Below, one piece after another: positions 54,152 through 62,529 of a stretch of 64,000 bases of DNA. Positions within the stretch are counted from its first letter, which is position 1. Every line of letters begins with the position of its first letter. The stretch is from contig JAVJRG010000012.1 in the NCBI GenBank assembly GCA_040218535.1, positions 868,001-932,000 on the forward strand. Reading direction: 5' to 3'. The position numbers and the translations under genes are program-made. The notes below the pieces were generated by a model, which saw nothing but the letters and a program-made list of their open reading frames with translations, ran no database searches and was not told the DNA's origin. Source of the stretch: Lacipirellulaceae bacterium. GTDB lineage: Bacteria > Planctomycetota > Planctomycetia > Pirellulales > Lacipirellulaceae.

Positions 54152-54415
54152 ATGAAGCGAACGGTTGAGTTTTTTGGGATTCCGCGGGCTCGCGCCGGGA
54201 TTGCGCGGACCGATGCCGTCGGTGAGACGCTAGGCGAGGTGCTACAGGACTTGTCTCAGCGTTTTCCCGGACTCAGCGAAACCTGCATTGAAGGGAGTCG
54301 GCTGCGTGACGGATTCACAGTGAACATAGGTGGCGAAAGATTCACGCGAGATTCTGCGACGGTGCTTGAGCAGAATCAGACTTTGTTGCTGATGTCGCTC
54401 GACGCGGGCGGATGA
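54152..54415 (+). CDS. MoaD/ThiS-like sulfur-carrier protein
   Basis: An 87-residue ubiquitin-like protein ending in the di-glycine tail DAGG, which is adenylated and thiocarboxylated to deliver sulfur for the pterin dithiolene. MKRTVEFFGIPRARAGIA is the first strand region, LGEVLQDLSQRFPGL the helix. Start ATG 54152 is chosen from the domain boundary. Stop is one base before the AOR start, so the pair is co-translated, a gene order known for AOR operons. It should supply the tungstopterin cofactor of AOR. Confidence 0.87.
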   Translation: MKRTVEFFGIPRARAGIARTDAVGETLGEVLQDLSQRFPGLSETCIEGSRLRDGFTVNIGGERFTRDSATVLEQNQTLLLMSLDAGG

Positions 54416-54416
54416 A

Positions 54417-56216
54417 ATGATGAATTCTCCACCGGGCTATCACGGCAAGTATCTTCGGATCGACCTTACCACGGGCCATTCCCAAAGCATGCCGATTGCT
54501 GCTTCGCTGTTTCGCGAATACCTCGGCGGCAGTGGCTTGGGGACGGCTCTGCTGTTGGAAGCTGGAGCGGCCGAAGCCGAGCCGCTATCTAAGGAGGCGA
54601 CGCTCGCCTTTGTCTTTAGCCCCTTGGTCGGTAGTCCCCTGACCACCAGCGCGAAGTTTGCCGTCGTCGGGAAAAGCCCACTGACCGGTCGGATTAACGA
54701 TTCGCTGGCCAGCAGTGGGTTTGCGATTGCCGGGAAGAAGACCGGGCACGATGCGATTCTCCTCACAGGTCAGGCGGTTGAACCGTCGGTTGTGCTGATT
54801 GATGAGGAAGAAGTCCGAGTTGAAAGCGCAGGCGATCTTTGGGGCCAAGCGATCCCTGATGCCGAGGAGCAGCTTCGCAGAAGTTACCCAAGTGAGTTCA
54901 GCTTTGCCGTGATTGGCCCTGCTGGTGAACGGCAAGTTCGTTACGCGACGATTTCTCACGATGGCCGTCACGCAGGCCGTGGCGGCAGTGGTGCGGTGCT
55001 GGGCGCGAAGAACGTCAAGGCGATTGGCGTCCGAGGAAACCGGCGTTGTGAGTGGTCGCACCCTGAGCGGCTGGTTGAATATGCCAAGCGGCTATCCGCA
55101 AAATCATTCGGACCAGCCACAGCGAAATATCGCGAGTTGGGCACCGCTTCGAACCTGCTGGCCTTCAATCGATTAAATGTTCTGCCAACGCGAAATTTCC
55201 AACGGGGAAGTTTCGAGGGCGCGATGGCGATCGCTCCCGAGCAATTGAGCGTTGCTCGCGAGCGGACCCGTGCTTCTTGTGCCGCCTGTACGATTGGTTG
55301 CGAGCATCTGTATTCACTCAAGGACGAACGGCTAAGCGGCAAGTCGCGGCCGGTACGATTAGAGTACGAAAACCTTTTCGCCCTGGGGCCACTTTGTGAA
55401 GTTAGCGATCCGGAAGTCGTCCTGACTGCCTCGCAGAAGTGCGATGAGTTGGGGCTCGATACGATCAGCGCCGGCGGGACGATCGCCTTCGCGATGGAAT
55501 GCCAACAGAAGGGCTACTTGCAGTCTTTAGGAATTGATGCCAAGTGGTTGCAGTTTGGCAGCGGAGAGGGCTTATTACGGGCGCTTGATGAAATCGCTGA
55601 AGCTACGTCGCTCGGGAAGTTGCTCGCAAGCGGAAGCCGTGCGATGGCGGACCTGGTCGGGCACGACTCGCTTGACTTTGCCCCACAAGTAAAAGGTTTG
55701 GAACTGCCCGGCTACGATCCGCGTGGATTGCAAACGATGGCTCTCGGGTTTGCCGTGGGCACGCGGGGGGCGGACCATAATCGCTCGGGGGCCTACGAAG
55801 CCGACTTCTCAGAGGAGGTCGACCGACGCCATGCAGGTCCTGGGTCCGCCAGGCTTGCGGTCGAGACGGAAGACAAAGCGGCGATCATGGACTCGCTCAT
55901 CCTGTGCAAGTTTTTGCGAGGCGTCTTTGAGGACTTCTTTCTCGACGCCGCGGAAATGCTGAGCCTGGTGACCGGCTGGGACGTGACACGTGAGGAGATG
56001 CGAGCCACCGCCCGGCGAATCGTCGATGCGAAGAAACAATTCAACATCAAAGCGGGTTGGACACCGGCGGAAGACACGCTGCCAAAGAGGATGCTCAATA
56101 GTGCGTTAGAGGATGACGAAAAGGCAACGCTGCCGAGCGAGCGGCTGGATTCGCTGATTCAGGCCTACAACTTGGAGCGGGGTTGGACGCGTGAAGGCTG
56201 GTTGGAGAAAGAATGA
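54417..56216 (+). CDS. aor: Aldehyde:ferredoxin oxidoreductase (tungsten enzyme)
   Basis: A 599-residue tungsten-bis-pterin enzyme oxidising aldehydes to carboxylic acids with ferredoxin, or the reverse. Four [4Fe-4S] ligands can be read: C288, C291, C295 (CAACTIGC) and C497 (LILCKFL), almost the numbering known for the Pyrococcus enzyme. Other conserved parts: YLGGSGLGTALL near the start, SPLVGSPLTTSAKFAVVGKS (pterin region), GRGGSGAVLGAKNVKAI and GTRGADHNRSGAYE. The start follows the MoaD-like stop by one base. Its TGA is inside a palindrome. Aldehyde detoxification or formaldehyde/formate chemistry are both open. Confidence 0.95.
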   Translation: MMNSPPGYHGKYLRIDLTTGHSQSMPIAASLFREYLGGSGLGTALLLEAGAAEAEPLSKEATLAFVFSPLVGSPLTTSAKFAVVGKSPLTGRINDSLASSGFAIAGKKTGHDAILLTGQAVEPSVVLIDEEEVRVESAGDLWGQAIPDAEEQLRRSYPSEFSFAVIGPAGERQVRYATISHDGRHAGRGGSGAVLGAKNVKAIGVRGNRRCEWSHPERLVEYAKRLSAKSFGPATAKYRELGTASNLLAFNRLNVLPTRNFQRGSFEGAMAIAPEQLSVARERTRASCAACTIGCEHLYSLKDERLSGKSRPVRLEYENLFALGPLCEVSDPEVVLTASQKCDELGLDTISAGGTIAFAMECQQKGYLQSLGIDAKWLQFGSGEGLLRALDEIAEATSLGKLLASGSRAMADLVGHDSLDFAPQVKGLELPGYDPRGLQTMALGFAVGTRGADHNRSGAYEADFSEEVDRRHAGPGSARLAVETEDKAAIMDSLILCKFLRGVFEDFFLDAAEMLSLVTGWDVTREEMRATARRIVDAKKQFNIKAGWTPAEDTLPKRMLNSALEDDEKATLPSERLDSLIQAYNLERGWTREGWLEKE

Positions 56217-56287
56217 CCAATAACCAAGCCTAAATGACCAAGGTGAAGAATGGATATTTGGTCATTTGGACTTGGTCATTGGTCATT
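56212..56287. repeat. Palindromic element, AATGACCAA family, giving both stop codons
   Basis: Arms 56212-56241 (AATGACCAATAACCAAGCCT) and 56258-56287 are inverted, 27 of 30 matching. The AOR stop (56214-56216) lies in the left arm; the FwdD stop (complement of 56283-56285) lies in the right arm. Same family as 17867-17952, which also supplies sequence around a stop codon. Confidence 0.9.
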
Positions 56288-56627
56288 TTAAAACCTCTAG
56301 CTCCACATCAATCCCCTTGCTCGTCGGCATGCCGCTGCCGTGGGTGTCGCCACCCATGAGGAGGCTGGAGAGGTTGCCGTAGGCGATAAAAAGGAGCCCT
56401 GCCGGGAGTTCGTCCCCTTTGGAAGGTTCGACCTCAGCCTCGATTGTGTTCCACTCGCTGGTCAGCCGGACGCGATCTCCTTTGGAGATCCCCAAACGGC
56501 CCATGTCCTCGGGATTCACCTGCAGCGTGTTGATCTCGCGCTGGTACTTTTCGAGGAATTTCCCCTCGCTAATGCCGCAGCCTTGGTCGCTGGTTCTGCC
56601 GGGAATGAGGATGAAGGTTTCGGGCAT
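56283..56627 (-). CDS. fwdD: Formylmethanofuran dehydrogenase subunit D-like, pterin-binding
   Basis: A 114-residue molybdopterin-dinucleotide-binding domain of the FwdD/FmdD type. IPGRTSDQGCGISEGKFLEK matches the FwdD start; then LQVNPEDMGRLGISKGDRVR and GLLFIAYGNLSSLLMGGDTH, the dinucleotide-contact loop, and STGGT-like THGSGMPTSKG. In the methanogen enzyme FwdD completes the tungsten site held mainly by FwdB. Its presence as a separate gene is unexpected if the complex were purely hydrolytic. It is downstream of ftr on the same strand. Not to be confused with FhcD, which is the formyltransferase. Confidence 0.9.
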   Translation of the reverse strand: MPETFILIPGRTSDQGCGISEGKFLEKYQREINTLQVNPEDMGRLGISKGDRVRLTSEWNTIEAEVEPSKGDELPAGLLFIAYGNLSSLLMGGDTHGSGMPTSKGIDVELEVLK

Positions 56628-56630
56628 TGA

Positions 56631-56663
56631 AGCTGTCAGCTGTCAGCTATCGGCTGTCAGCTT
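56631..56663. repeat. Tandem repeat arm, AGCTGTCAGC family
   Basis: AAGCTGTCAGCTGTCAGCTA then CGGCTGTCAGC, a tandem of AGCTGTC units between the microprotein and fwdD. No inverted partner. Confidence 0.6.
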
Positions 56664-56745
56664 TCCTTACGAGATGGATGAACCTGTCGAACGGATTTGT
56701 GTGAATGTATGAAGGATGTTTGCAAAGCAATGGGCGCAGTAAGCC

Positions 56746-56835
56746 TCAAAGGTTTAAGTATGCGATTACTGCGGATACAGCAACTATAGCTACCACGATC
56801 ATATAGGCAGCTTGATTGCCCATGTCATCTCTCAT
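56746..56835 (-). CDS. 29-residue membrane microprotein overlapping ftr stop
   Basis: A very short frame: MRDDMGNQAAYMIVVAIVAV followed by SAVIAYLNL. The ATG (56835) shares ATGA with the ftr stop codon, the classic translational-coupling overlap. Acidic N-terminal tip and then about 19 consecutive hydrophobic residues suggest a single membrane segment. No known family; it may anchor a formyltransferase or dehydrogenase complex to the membrane, or be a chance frame. Conservation in related genomes decides. Confidence 0.5.
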   Translation of the reverse strand: MRDDMGNQAAYMIVVAIVAVSAVIAYLNL

Positions 56836-57737
56836 TGCAGTAACTCGTGCAGCTTGAAATGAAACTTCCCAAGCTTGCCGCCGTAGTTTCCTGCGCCGAT
56901 GGCGAGGATGCCTTCGCCGGCGGCTTTGTTGAGGAGAACCTTCATCGCGCCTGCGACAGCCTCTTCATCGACGCCGTTGACGACGATCTCGTAGCTGGCG
57001 TTCACGCCTTCGACGAGTTCCGTTTCCACGCGTCCGCGGAGCGTGGGGCAGAAGGCATCGTTCGTGCTGGCGACGAGCGTTTTGTATTGGGAACCGACCT
57101 TGCTTCCGCTACGGACTACACCACCGGGGAATGGGGCGATCACGCCGGGCATGTCTTTGATCGCTTCGCTGGCTCTCCGAGCCGCGGCAAGTGCCGTGGT
57201 TTGGTCGATACCTTGGAGGATGATATTTCCGCCTGCGACCCCTTTGCCGACGCCGAGTTTTTCTTCGACAAGGAATTCGCCATCCATCACGGGGATCCGC
57301 CAGTAACGACGACCCGCGAAGACTTTGCTTTTCTGAAATCCATCGCCAAAGAATCGAATGTGTTTTCCCAGAGGGATCGTCTCCTCTTTGCCCTCATCGT
57401 CCTTCACGCCCTCAAGACCGTTGAAGACGGCCGTTGTGGGGCAGGTCATCACGCATTGGCCGACACGATTGGGGACCGACTTGGCGAGCGCATCGGTGGA
57501 AAATCCAAATACGAGAATTGAGGCTGCCGGCCGCCCATCGGGGGACTGCTCGGCTGGAATCCGTTGATCGACGCCCACCTCTGCATCGCAGGCGATCACA
57601 CTGGAAGCGTAGCCGCCGATTTCAGCCAAGGCGGCGTCCAGCCAGTAATCGTCGGCAGCAGTAATGATGAGCCGCGTGTACCGCATGCGGAACGCTTCGG
57701 CAAAGGTATCCAGTATCTCGGTTGGGCCGATTTGCAT
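56832..57737 (-). CDS. ftr: Formylmethanofuran:tetrahydromethanopterin formyltransferase
   Basis: A 301-residue enzyme (also called FhcD in methylotrophs) moving the formyl group between methanofuran-type and H4MPT-type carriers. I take ATG 57737, giving MQIGPTEILDTFAEAFRMRY, the family start, instead of the ATG at 57779. Characteristic parts: VGQCVMTCPTTAVFNGL, KIRFFGDG-like KHIRFFGDGFQKSKVF, MDGEFLVEEKLGVGKGVAGG and the C-terminal GVDEEAVAGAMKVLLNKAAG. Cytoplasmic. Divergent from fwdB across a palindrome-containing region. Length equals that of methanogen Ftr. Confidence 0.96.
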   Translation of the reverse strand: MQIGPTEILDTFAEAFRMRYTRLIITAADDYWLDAALAEIGGYASSVIACDAEVGVDQRIPAEQSPDGRPAASILVFGFSTDALAKSVPNRVGQCVMTCPTTAVFNGLEGVKDDEGKEETIPLGKHIRFFGDGFQKSKVFAGRRYWRIPVMDGEFLVEEKLGVGKGVAGGNIILQGIDQTTALAAARRASEAIKDMPGVIAPFPGGVVRSGSKVGSQYKTLVASTNDAFCPTLRGRVETELVEGVNASYEIVVNGVDEEAVAGAMKVLLNKAAGEGILAIGAGNYGGKLGKFHFKLHELLQ

Positions 57738-57832
57738 GGCAGAAGGATGTTTCTTGAGGATTTCGGGAAAGCCTATCATCGCTAGCGTTCGACTTCATGG
57801 CAAGCGTCTCTGAGAACGTGGAGAGTCGAAGA

Positions 57833-57900
57833 CAGCCGCGACCTAACAGGTCGCCGGGACCTTTGAGCGATACTACGGCGACCTGTTAGGTCGCGGCTGC
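57833..57900. repeat. Palindromic element, CCGGCGACCTGTTAGGTCGC family
   Basis: Arms 57833-57857 (CAGCCGCGACCTAACAGGTC) and 57876-57900 are almost perfect inverted copies, each a self-hairpin. It sits between the divergent ftr and fwdB genes, in the region that must hold their promoters. Confidence 0.92.
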
Positions 57901-58026
57901 CTTGTGTTTTCTCTGCTGTCACAAGCTACAGAGACCGATTACAATGGATGCGTAGCTACCGGAGCACTTTGGCTCCCGTCGCCCAACGATTTCGGGCGAG
58001 ACGTGGAACTTTCTTCTCAAACTCCC

Positions 58027-59364
58027 ATGGTCACTACTAATCCCGAAGCACCCTCTCAAGAAACCGAACTCAAGATCGTCGAAGACGCCACCTGCACGTT
58101 TTGTGGCTGCGTTTGCGACGACATCGAACTGACGGTCGAGAACAACCATATCACCAAAGCCAAACGTGCCTGTGTGCTTGGCAAAGCTTGGTTTTTGAAC
58201 CACGAAGTTGAGGATCGCCCTTCGTGCTTGATCGATGGTCAGCCGGCAACGGTGGAAGAGGGTTACGATCTGGCTGCGAAGATCCTCACCGATGGCGATT
58301 ACCCGATCATCTATGGGCTGAGCGATGCGCCGTGCGAAGCGCAACGCAAAGCCGTGGGCATCGCCGATTGGATTGATGGCACCATCGACACCACCACGAG
58401 TGTTTGCCACGGCCCCAGCGGCATGGCTTTTCAGGGTGTTGGCGAAGTGACGTGTTCGTTGGGAGAAGTTGCGAATCGCGGCGACATGATCATTTTTTGG
58501 GGCTCCAACCCCGCCGAGAGCCACCCGCGGCATTTCACGAAGTACAGTCTGATGCCAAAGGGAATGTTCGTCCCCAATGGTCGCAAAGATCGCACCTGTG
58601 TGATCGTTGACGTTCGGAAAACGAAGAGCGCGAACACGGCAGATATTTTCCTCCAGATCAAACCGCGGAAGGACTTTGAAGCCCTGTGGACATTGCGTGC
58701 TTTGGCACAGAACATCGAGCTCGACCCGGCCCTCGTCCTCGAAGAGACCGGCGTTGAACTGGCCGTGTTTCAGGATTTGATGGATCGGATGAAAGCCTGC
58801 AAGTTCGGCGTGATTTTCTTCGGTATGGGTTTGACCATGACACGTGGTAAGCATTGCAACAGTGAAGCTTTGCTGGCTTTGACACGCGACATGAACGCCT
58901 ACACACGTTTCGTCGCGAAGCCGAATCGTGGCCACGGTAATGTGACGGGGGCCGACAACGTCGTGAGTTGGCGGACCGGCTATCCCTTCGGCGTGAACCA
59001 CTCCCGCGGCTATCCCCGCTTCAATCCGGGCGAATACACCACCAGCGATACGCTCGCCAACCGCGAAGCGGACTGCGGAATGATGATCGCGTGCGACCCG
59101 ATGGCGAACTTCTCACAGCCGGCCCGCGAGCATTTGGCGTCAATTCCTTACATCGCTCTCGACACGAAAATCACGCCAACCACACGGGCCGCTAAAGTGG
59201 CATTCAGCGTGGCGACCTACGGGATCAACACCGGCGGAACGGTTTATCGGATGGACGACGTGCCCATTCCGCTGCGTCCTTCCTGTGACTCCCCTCATCC
59301 GAGCGATTTTGAAGTGCTCTCGCAGATTGAGAAGCGTGTGCAGGCGATTATTGCCTCGCGGTAA
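58027..59364 (+). CDS. fwdB: Formylmethanofuran dehydrogenase subunit B with apparent W and Fe-S ligands
   Basis: A 445-residue catalytic-type subunit (fhcB in bacterial naming). Start ATG 58027; the frame is open further upstream to GTG 57904, but that part reads unlike the family. Iron-sulfur motif C23-x2-C26-x3-C30 with C49 further on (ATCTFCGCVCDDIEL). C127 in TTTSVCHGPSGMAF corresponds to the Cys that ligates tungsten in methanogen FwdB. Later: IIFWGSNPAESHPRH, FGVIFFGMGLTMTRGKHCN, NRGHGNVTGADNV and YTTSDTLANREADCGMMIAC. Bacterial Fhc complexes are described as lacking the redox cofactor in this subunit, so the retained residues are notable. Probably the first gene of an operon with fwdA. 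Confidence 0.95.
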   Translation: MVTTNPEAPSQETELKIVEDATCTFCGCVCDDIELTVENNHITKAKRACVLGKAWFLNHEVEDRPSCLIDGQPATVEEGYDLAAKILTDGDYPIIYGLSDAPCEAQRKAVGIADWIDGTIDTTTSVCHGPSGMAFQGVGEVTCSLGEVANRGDMIIFWGSNPAESHPRHFTKYSLMPKGMFVPNGRKDRTCVIVDVRKTKSANTADIFLQIKPRKDFEALWTLRALAQNIELDPALVLEETGVELAVFQDLMDRMKACKFGVIFFGMGLTMTRGKHCNSEALLALTRDMNAYTRFVAKPNRGHGNVTGADNVVSWRTGYPFGVNHSRGYPRFNPGEYTTSDTLANREADCGMMIACDPMANFSQPAREHLASIPYIALDTKITPTTRAAKVAFSVATYGINTGGTVYRMDDVPIPLRPSCDSPHPSDFEVLSQIEKRVQAIIASR

Positions 59365-59369
59365 AGTTC

Positions 59370-59441
59370 GTAGTTCCGCCTTTAGGCGGCCTTACGCTCA
59401 ATACATTCTTGCAGCCAGAACCCGCCTAAAGGCGGAACTAC
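59370..59441. repeat. Perfect palindromic element between fwdB and fwdA
   Basis: Arms GTAGTTCCGCCTTTAGGCGG (59370-59389) and its exact inverse (59422-59441). Each arm is itself a hairpin (CCGCCTTTAGGCGG). It occupies almost the whole 81-bp gap between the two operon genes. Confidence 0.95.
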
Positions 59442-59445
59442 AAAC

Positions 59446-61104
59446 ATGTCTGATTACATCAAAATCGCCGGCGGGACGATTCACGATCCGGCTAACGACA
59501 TCGACGGCGCGGTGCGCGATATTTGGATTTCGGGCGGGAAGATCGTCAACCCGCCGGAGGACCCGAGCGTTAAGCCGAGCCGCACCATTGATGCACATGG
59601 CTTGGTCGTTATGCCCGGCGGTATTGATATGCATTGCCACATTGCCGGGCCGAAGGTGAATGTCGCCCGGAAGATGCGGCCCGAAGAAAAACGCAAGGCG
59701 GAAGTCATCGAGCGGACCGCCATCACGCATAGCGGCACGATGGGGAGCGTCCCTAGTACGTTTGCCACTGGTTACAAGTACGCGGGGCTTGGCTACACAA
59801 CAGCCTTCGACGCGGCAATTCCGCCGTTGGGTGCTCGTCATGCCCATGAGGAATTCGACGACACGCCGTGCCTTGATAAGGGCTTCTACGTGTTGATGGG
59901 GAACAATCATTATGTGATGCGTTCCATCCAGCAGAACGAGCCGCAGAAGCTGAAGGCGTTCATTGCGTGGTTGCTACGCTCCGCCAAGGGGTTTGCTCCT
60001 AAGTTGGTCAACCCGGGCGGCGTCGAGGTTTGGAAGCACAAGCAGGCCGGCAACGTGCATGGGCTTGATTCGGAGGTCGATCACTTCCGCGTAACGCCGC
60101 GGCAGATCGTCAGCCAGGTAACGCAAGCCGCCAATGAACTGGGCCTGCCGCACCCCGTGCATATTCACTGCAACAATCTGGGGATGCCCGGCAACTGGGA
60201 GACAACGCTCGAAACGATGAAGGCCCTCAACGGCCACAAGGGGCACCTCACACACATCCAGTTCCACAGCTACGGCGGTGGCGATGGGGACGAGGACACG
60301 TTCAACTCGAAGGTCACGCAGCTTGCCGACTACGTAAACACGCACGACAACATCACCGTCGACGTGGGCCAAGTGCTGTTCGGTGAAACCACGAGCATGA
60401 CCGGCGACGGACCGCTGGGTTACTTTCTTTCAAATGTCTACGGAGGCAAGTGGTTCAGCGGCGATACGGAGATGGAAGCTGGCTGCGGCATCACGCCGAT
60501 CAAGTACAAGAATAAGAGCCTCGTGCACGCGCTGCAGTGGGCGATCGGGCTCGAGTGGTACCTGCAAGTCGAAGACCCTTGGCGGGTAGTGATGAGCACC
60601 GACCACCCCAACGGCGGTTCGTTCCTGGCTTATCCGCAGATCATCCGTTACCTGATGGACCGCCAGTACCGTAAGGACGTCATTAAGACTTGCCACCCGC
60701 GGGTGAAGGACCGCTGCACCCTCGGCGATATCGAGCGCGAGTACACGCTCAACGAAATCGCTATCATCACCCGCGCAGGCCCAGCACGAATCTTGGGCCT
60801 GAAGAACAAAGGCCACCTCGCCCCCGGCGCCGACGCGGACATCACGGTCTACACGCCGCACGAGAACAAGGAGACGATGTTCGAACTACCACGGCTGGTG
60901 ATTAAGGATGGTCAAATCATCGTTGACCAGGGTGACATCCGCCACCCAATTCAAGGCAAGACGCTACACATCGAGCCCGAATACGACACGGGCGTCGAGG
61001 CAGATATCCAGGAGTGGTTCGAGGAGTTCTATTCGATCCGCTGGCGGAACTATCCGGTGGATGCGAGCTATTTGCACGAGTCGGAGGTGGTGCCGGGGCG
61101 GTGA
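59446..61104 (+). CDS. fwdA: Formylmethanofuran dehydrogenase subunit A (zinc amidohydrolase)
   Basis: A 552-residue metal-dependent amidohydrolase (fhcA) that hydrolyses or forms the N-formyl bond of formylmethanofuran; formate is exchanged with FwdB. Metal-binding residues by pattern: H63 and H65 (GGIDMHCHIAGP), H239 and H241 (VHIHCNNLGMPGN), THIQFHSYGGG, and Asp386 in MSTDHPNGGSFLAYP. ITRAGPARILGLKNKGHLAP and the C-terminal SIRWRNYPVD are as in the family. Length and motifs agree with a complete enzyme. Followed by a PIN toxin-antitoxin pair. Confidence 0.97.
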   Translation: MSDYIKIAGGTIHDPANDIDGAVRDIWISGGKIVNPPEDPSVKPSRTIDAHGLVVMPGGIDMHCHIAGPKVNVARKMRPEEKRKAEVIERTAITHSGTMGSVPSTFATGYKYAGLGYTTAFDAAIPPLGARHAHEEFDDTPCLDKGFYVLMGNNHYVMRSIQQNEPQKLKAFIAWLLRSAKGFAPKLVNPGGVEVWKHKQAGNVHGLDSEVDHFRVTPRQIVSQVTQAANELGLPHPVHIHCNNLGMPGNWETTLETMKALNGHKGHLTHIQFHSYGGGDGDEDTFNSKVTQLADYVNTHDNITVDVGQVLFGETTSMTGDGPLGYFLSNVYGGKWFSGDTEMEAGCGITPIKYKNKSLVHALQWAIGLEWYLQVEDPWRVVMSTDHPNGGSFLAYPQIIRYLMDRQYRKDVIKTCHPRVKDRCTLGDIEREYTLNEIAIITRAGPARILGLKNKGHLAPGADADITVYTPHENKETMFELPRLVIKDGQIIVDQGDIRHPIQGKTLHIEPEYDTGVEADIQEWFEEFYSIRWRNYPVDASYLHESEVVPGR

Positions 61105-61146
61105 ATTTCGATTGGTCCAAACTTGTGTGTAAGGTATAATTCAGCC

Positions 61147-61395
61147 ATGAGCATGCAAGTCACCCTCCCCGATGATGTTGCCGATCTCGTTTCTCGGCGA
61201 GCTGCCACAATGGGCAGTACGCCCGAGGATGTGGCTGTTTCGGCGATTCGCTCGTCACTTTCTCAAGCAGCGATGGCCGAACTCGATGAGGTGCTGCGGC
61301 CCATTCGCAAGGCGTTTGATGCCTCGGGGATGACTGAGGATGAGTTGAGTGACCTGCTGGAAGAAGAGAAGCATGCGATGCGACGGGGTGAGTAG
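61147..61395 (+). CDS. Putative antitoxin of a PIN-domain pair
   Basis: An 82-residue protein: N-terminal strand-helix-helix MQVTLPDDVADLVSRRAATM like a ribbon-helix-helix DNA-binding unit, then a helical toxin-binding tail (MTEDELSDLLEEEKHAMRRG). Its stop codon is directly followed by the start codon of the PIN gene. Family by pattern and gene order; probably autoregulatory. Confidence 0.75.
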   Translation: MSMQVTLPDDVADLVSRRAATMGSTPEDVAVSAIRSSLSQAAMAELDEVLRPIRKAFDASGMTEDELSDLLEEEKHAMRRGE

Positions 61396-61854
61396 TTGAA
61401 TTCCCCGACCATTTTCGATTGCAATGTTCTATTGCAGGCATTGATCTCTTCTCAAGGACCGGCGGCACGTTGTGTTCGCGGAGCATTGTCTGGCGAGATC
61501 CATCTTGTCGTATCCGCTTATCTTTTGGACGAGTTGCGAAGCGTTGCCAGTCGTCCCAAACTGGTAGCACGTTTTCACTTAACGGAAGAGAAGACCGAGC
61601 AGTTTATCGAAGATGTCGTCGAAGTGGCTAAGTTGGTTTCTGAAGTTCCGCACGTTTTCGACTACCCTCGCGATCCCAAGGATGAGCCCTACATCGACTT
61701 GGCAATTGCCACCAAAGCTCGCTTACTGGTGAGTCGAGATAAAGACTTGTTGGCTTTGAACGATATGAGGCTGCCGGAGGCTGTCGAGTTGCGACGTTTG
61801 CATCCGGCGATTGAGATTCTAACGCCTAGTGAAATGGCATTACGTCTCGGTTGA
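61396..61854 (+). CDS. PIN-domain toxin (COG1569 type)
   Basis: A 152-residue PIN ribonuclease-like protein, TTG start adjoining the antitoxin stop. Acidic residues: Asp in TIFDCNVLLQALI, Glu in LLDELRSVASRPKL, and DPKDEPYIDLAIATKARLLV, then RDKDLLAL. This arrangement is a putative toxin-antitoxin system toxin of the PIN family. It breaks the line of C1 genes between fwdA and mobA, so it is probably an accessory insertion. Confidence 0.87.
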   Translation: MNSPTIFDCNVLLQALISSQGPAARCVRGALSGEIHLVVSAYLLDELRSVASRPKLVARFHLTEEKTEQFIEDVVEVAKLVSEVPHVFDYPRDPKDEPYIDLAIATKARLLVSRDKDLLALNDMRLPEAVELRRLHPAIEILTPSEMALRLG

Positions 61855-61868
61855 TCGGAAACCCGATT

Positions 61869-62510
61869 CTAGAGTGTCATGAGGCTCAAGGCCACCTCAT
61901 AATCCTCTGGCGTATTACAGTTCATCAACGACCGCAATTCTGGATCGACTTCGCGTAATTGCTTAACGGGTATTTCTCGTGTGTCGCATTCTTCAAAGAG
62001 AAAGAAAGGCCGCAGGCGGTCGGCGGCCAGGAGTGCTTCGACCTTCGACAGCACACTGGTGCGGTAGACAGCCGCCAGCGGGTGGTGATAGTGTTTGCTT
62101 CCCGCTTCTTCCTTGGGCACGGCAATGTCGTGATCGCCGAGTAGCGAGAATATCCGCTCGACAAATGCGGGCACCAATAAGGGAACGTCACAACTAGTGG
62201 CGTAGACGGATCCGACCTGCGACTTGTCGCTTAGCCGTCCCGAGTCGAAACAACGCAACCCCGCGGCCAGCCCTTCCAGCGGCCCACGCTCGGGGTTCTC
62301 ATCGTGCGTGATCGTCACTTCGTTTGGTAACCCAGGCAGCTCTTGCCCGACGGCGGCAACCACGACAATGTTCTTTGGTGGCACGACTTCGCCGACGAGA
62401 CGCACGACGCGCTGGAGCATCACTTCCTCACCGAACGGGAGGAGCGCCTTCGGGGTGCCCATGCGGGTGGATTTGCCGCCGCAGAGGACGATTGCGCCTT
62501 GGTTATTCAT
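61869..62510 (-). CDS. mobA: Molybdenum cofactor guanylyltransferase
   Basis: A 213-residue enzyme that joins GMP to molybdopterin (Mo or W) to make the guanine dinucleotide cofactor. GTP-binding start AIVLCGGKSTRMGTPKALLP, then ENPERGPLEGLAAGL, TSCDVPLLVPAFVE with the metal Asp, and HHPLAAVYRTSVL. C-terminal NTPEDYEVAL is typical. It converts the cofactor into the form used by FwdB/FwdD-type enzymes (AOR uses the plain pterin), which fits the location next to fwdC. Confidence 0.93.
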   Translation of the reverse strand: MNNQGAIVLCGGKSTRMGTPKALLPFGEEVMLQRVVRLVGEVVPPKNIVVVAAVGQELPGLPNEVTITHDENPERGPLEGLAAGLRCFDSGRLSDKSQVGSVYATSCDVPLLVPAFVERIFSLLGDHDIAVPKEEAGSKHYHHPLAAVYRTSVLSKVEALLAADRLRPFFLFEECDTREIPVKQLREVDPELRSLMNCNTPEDYEVALSLMTL

Positions 62511-62529
62511 TTCGAAACCGTTGTGATTT

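Noticed and set aside
57919-59001. A 360-codon frame opposite fwdB
   Set aside because: Antisense to a secure gene, and rich in His/Arg/Ala typical of a mirror frame.
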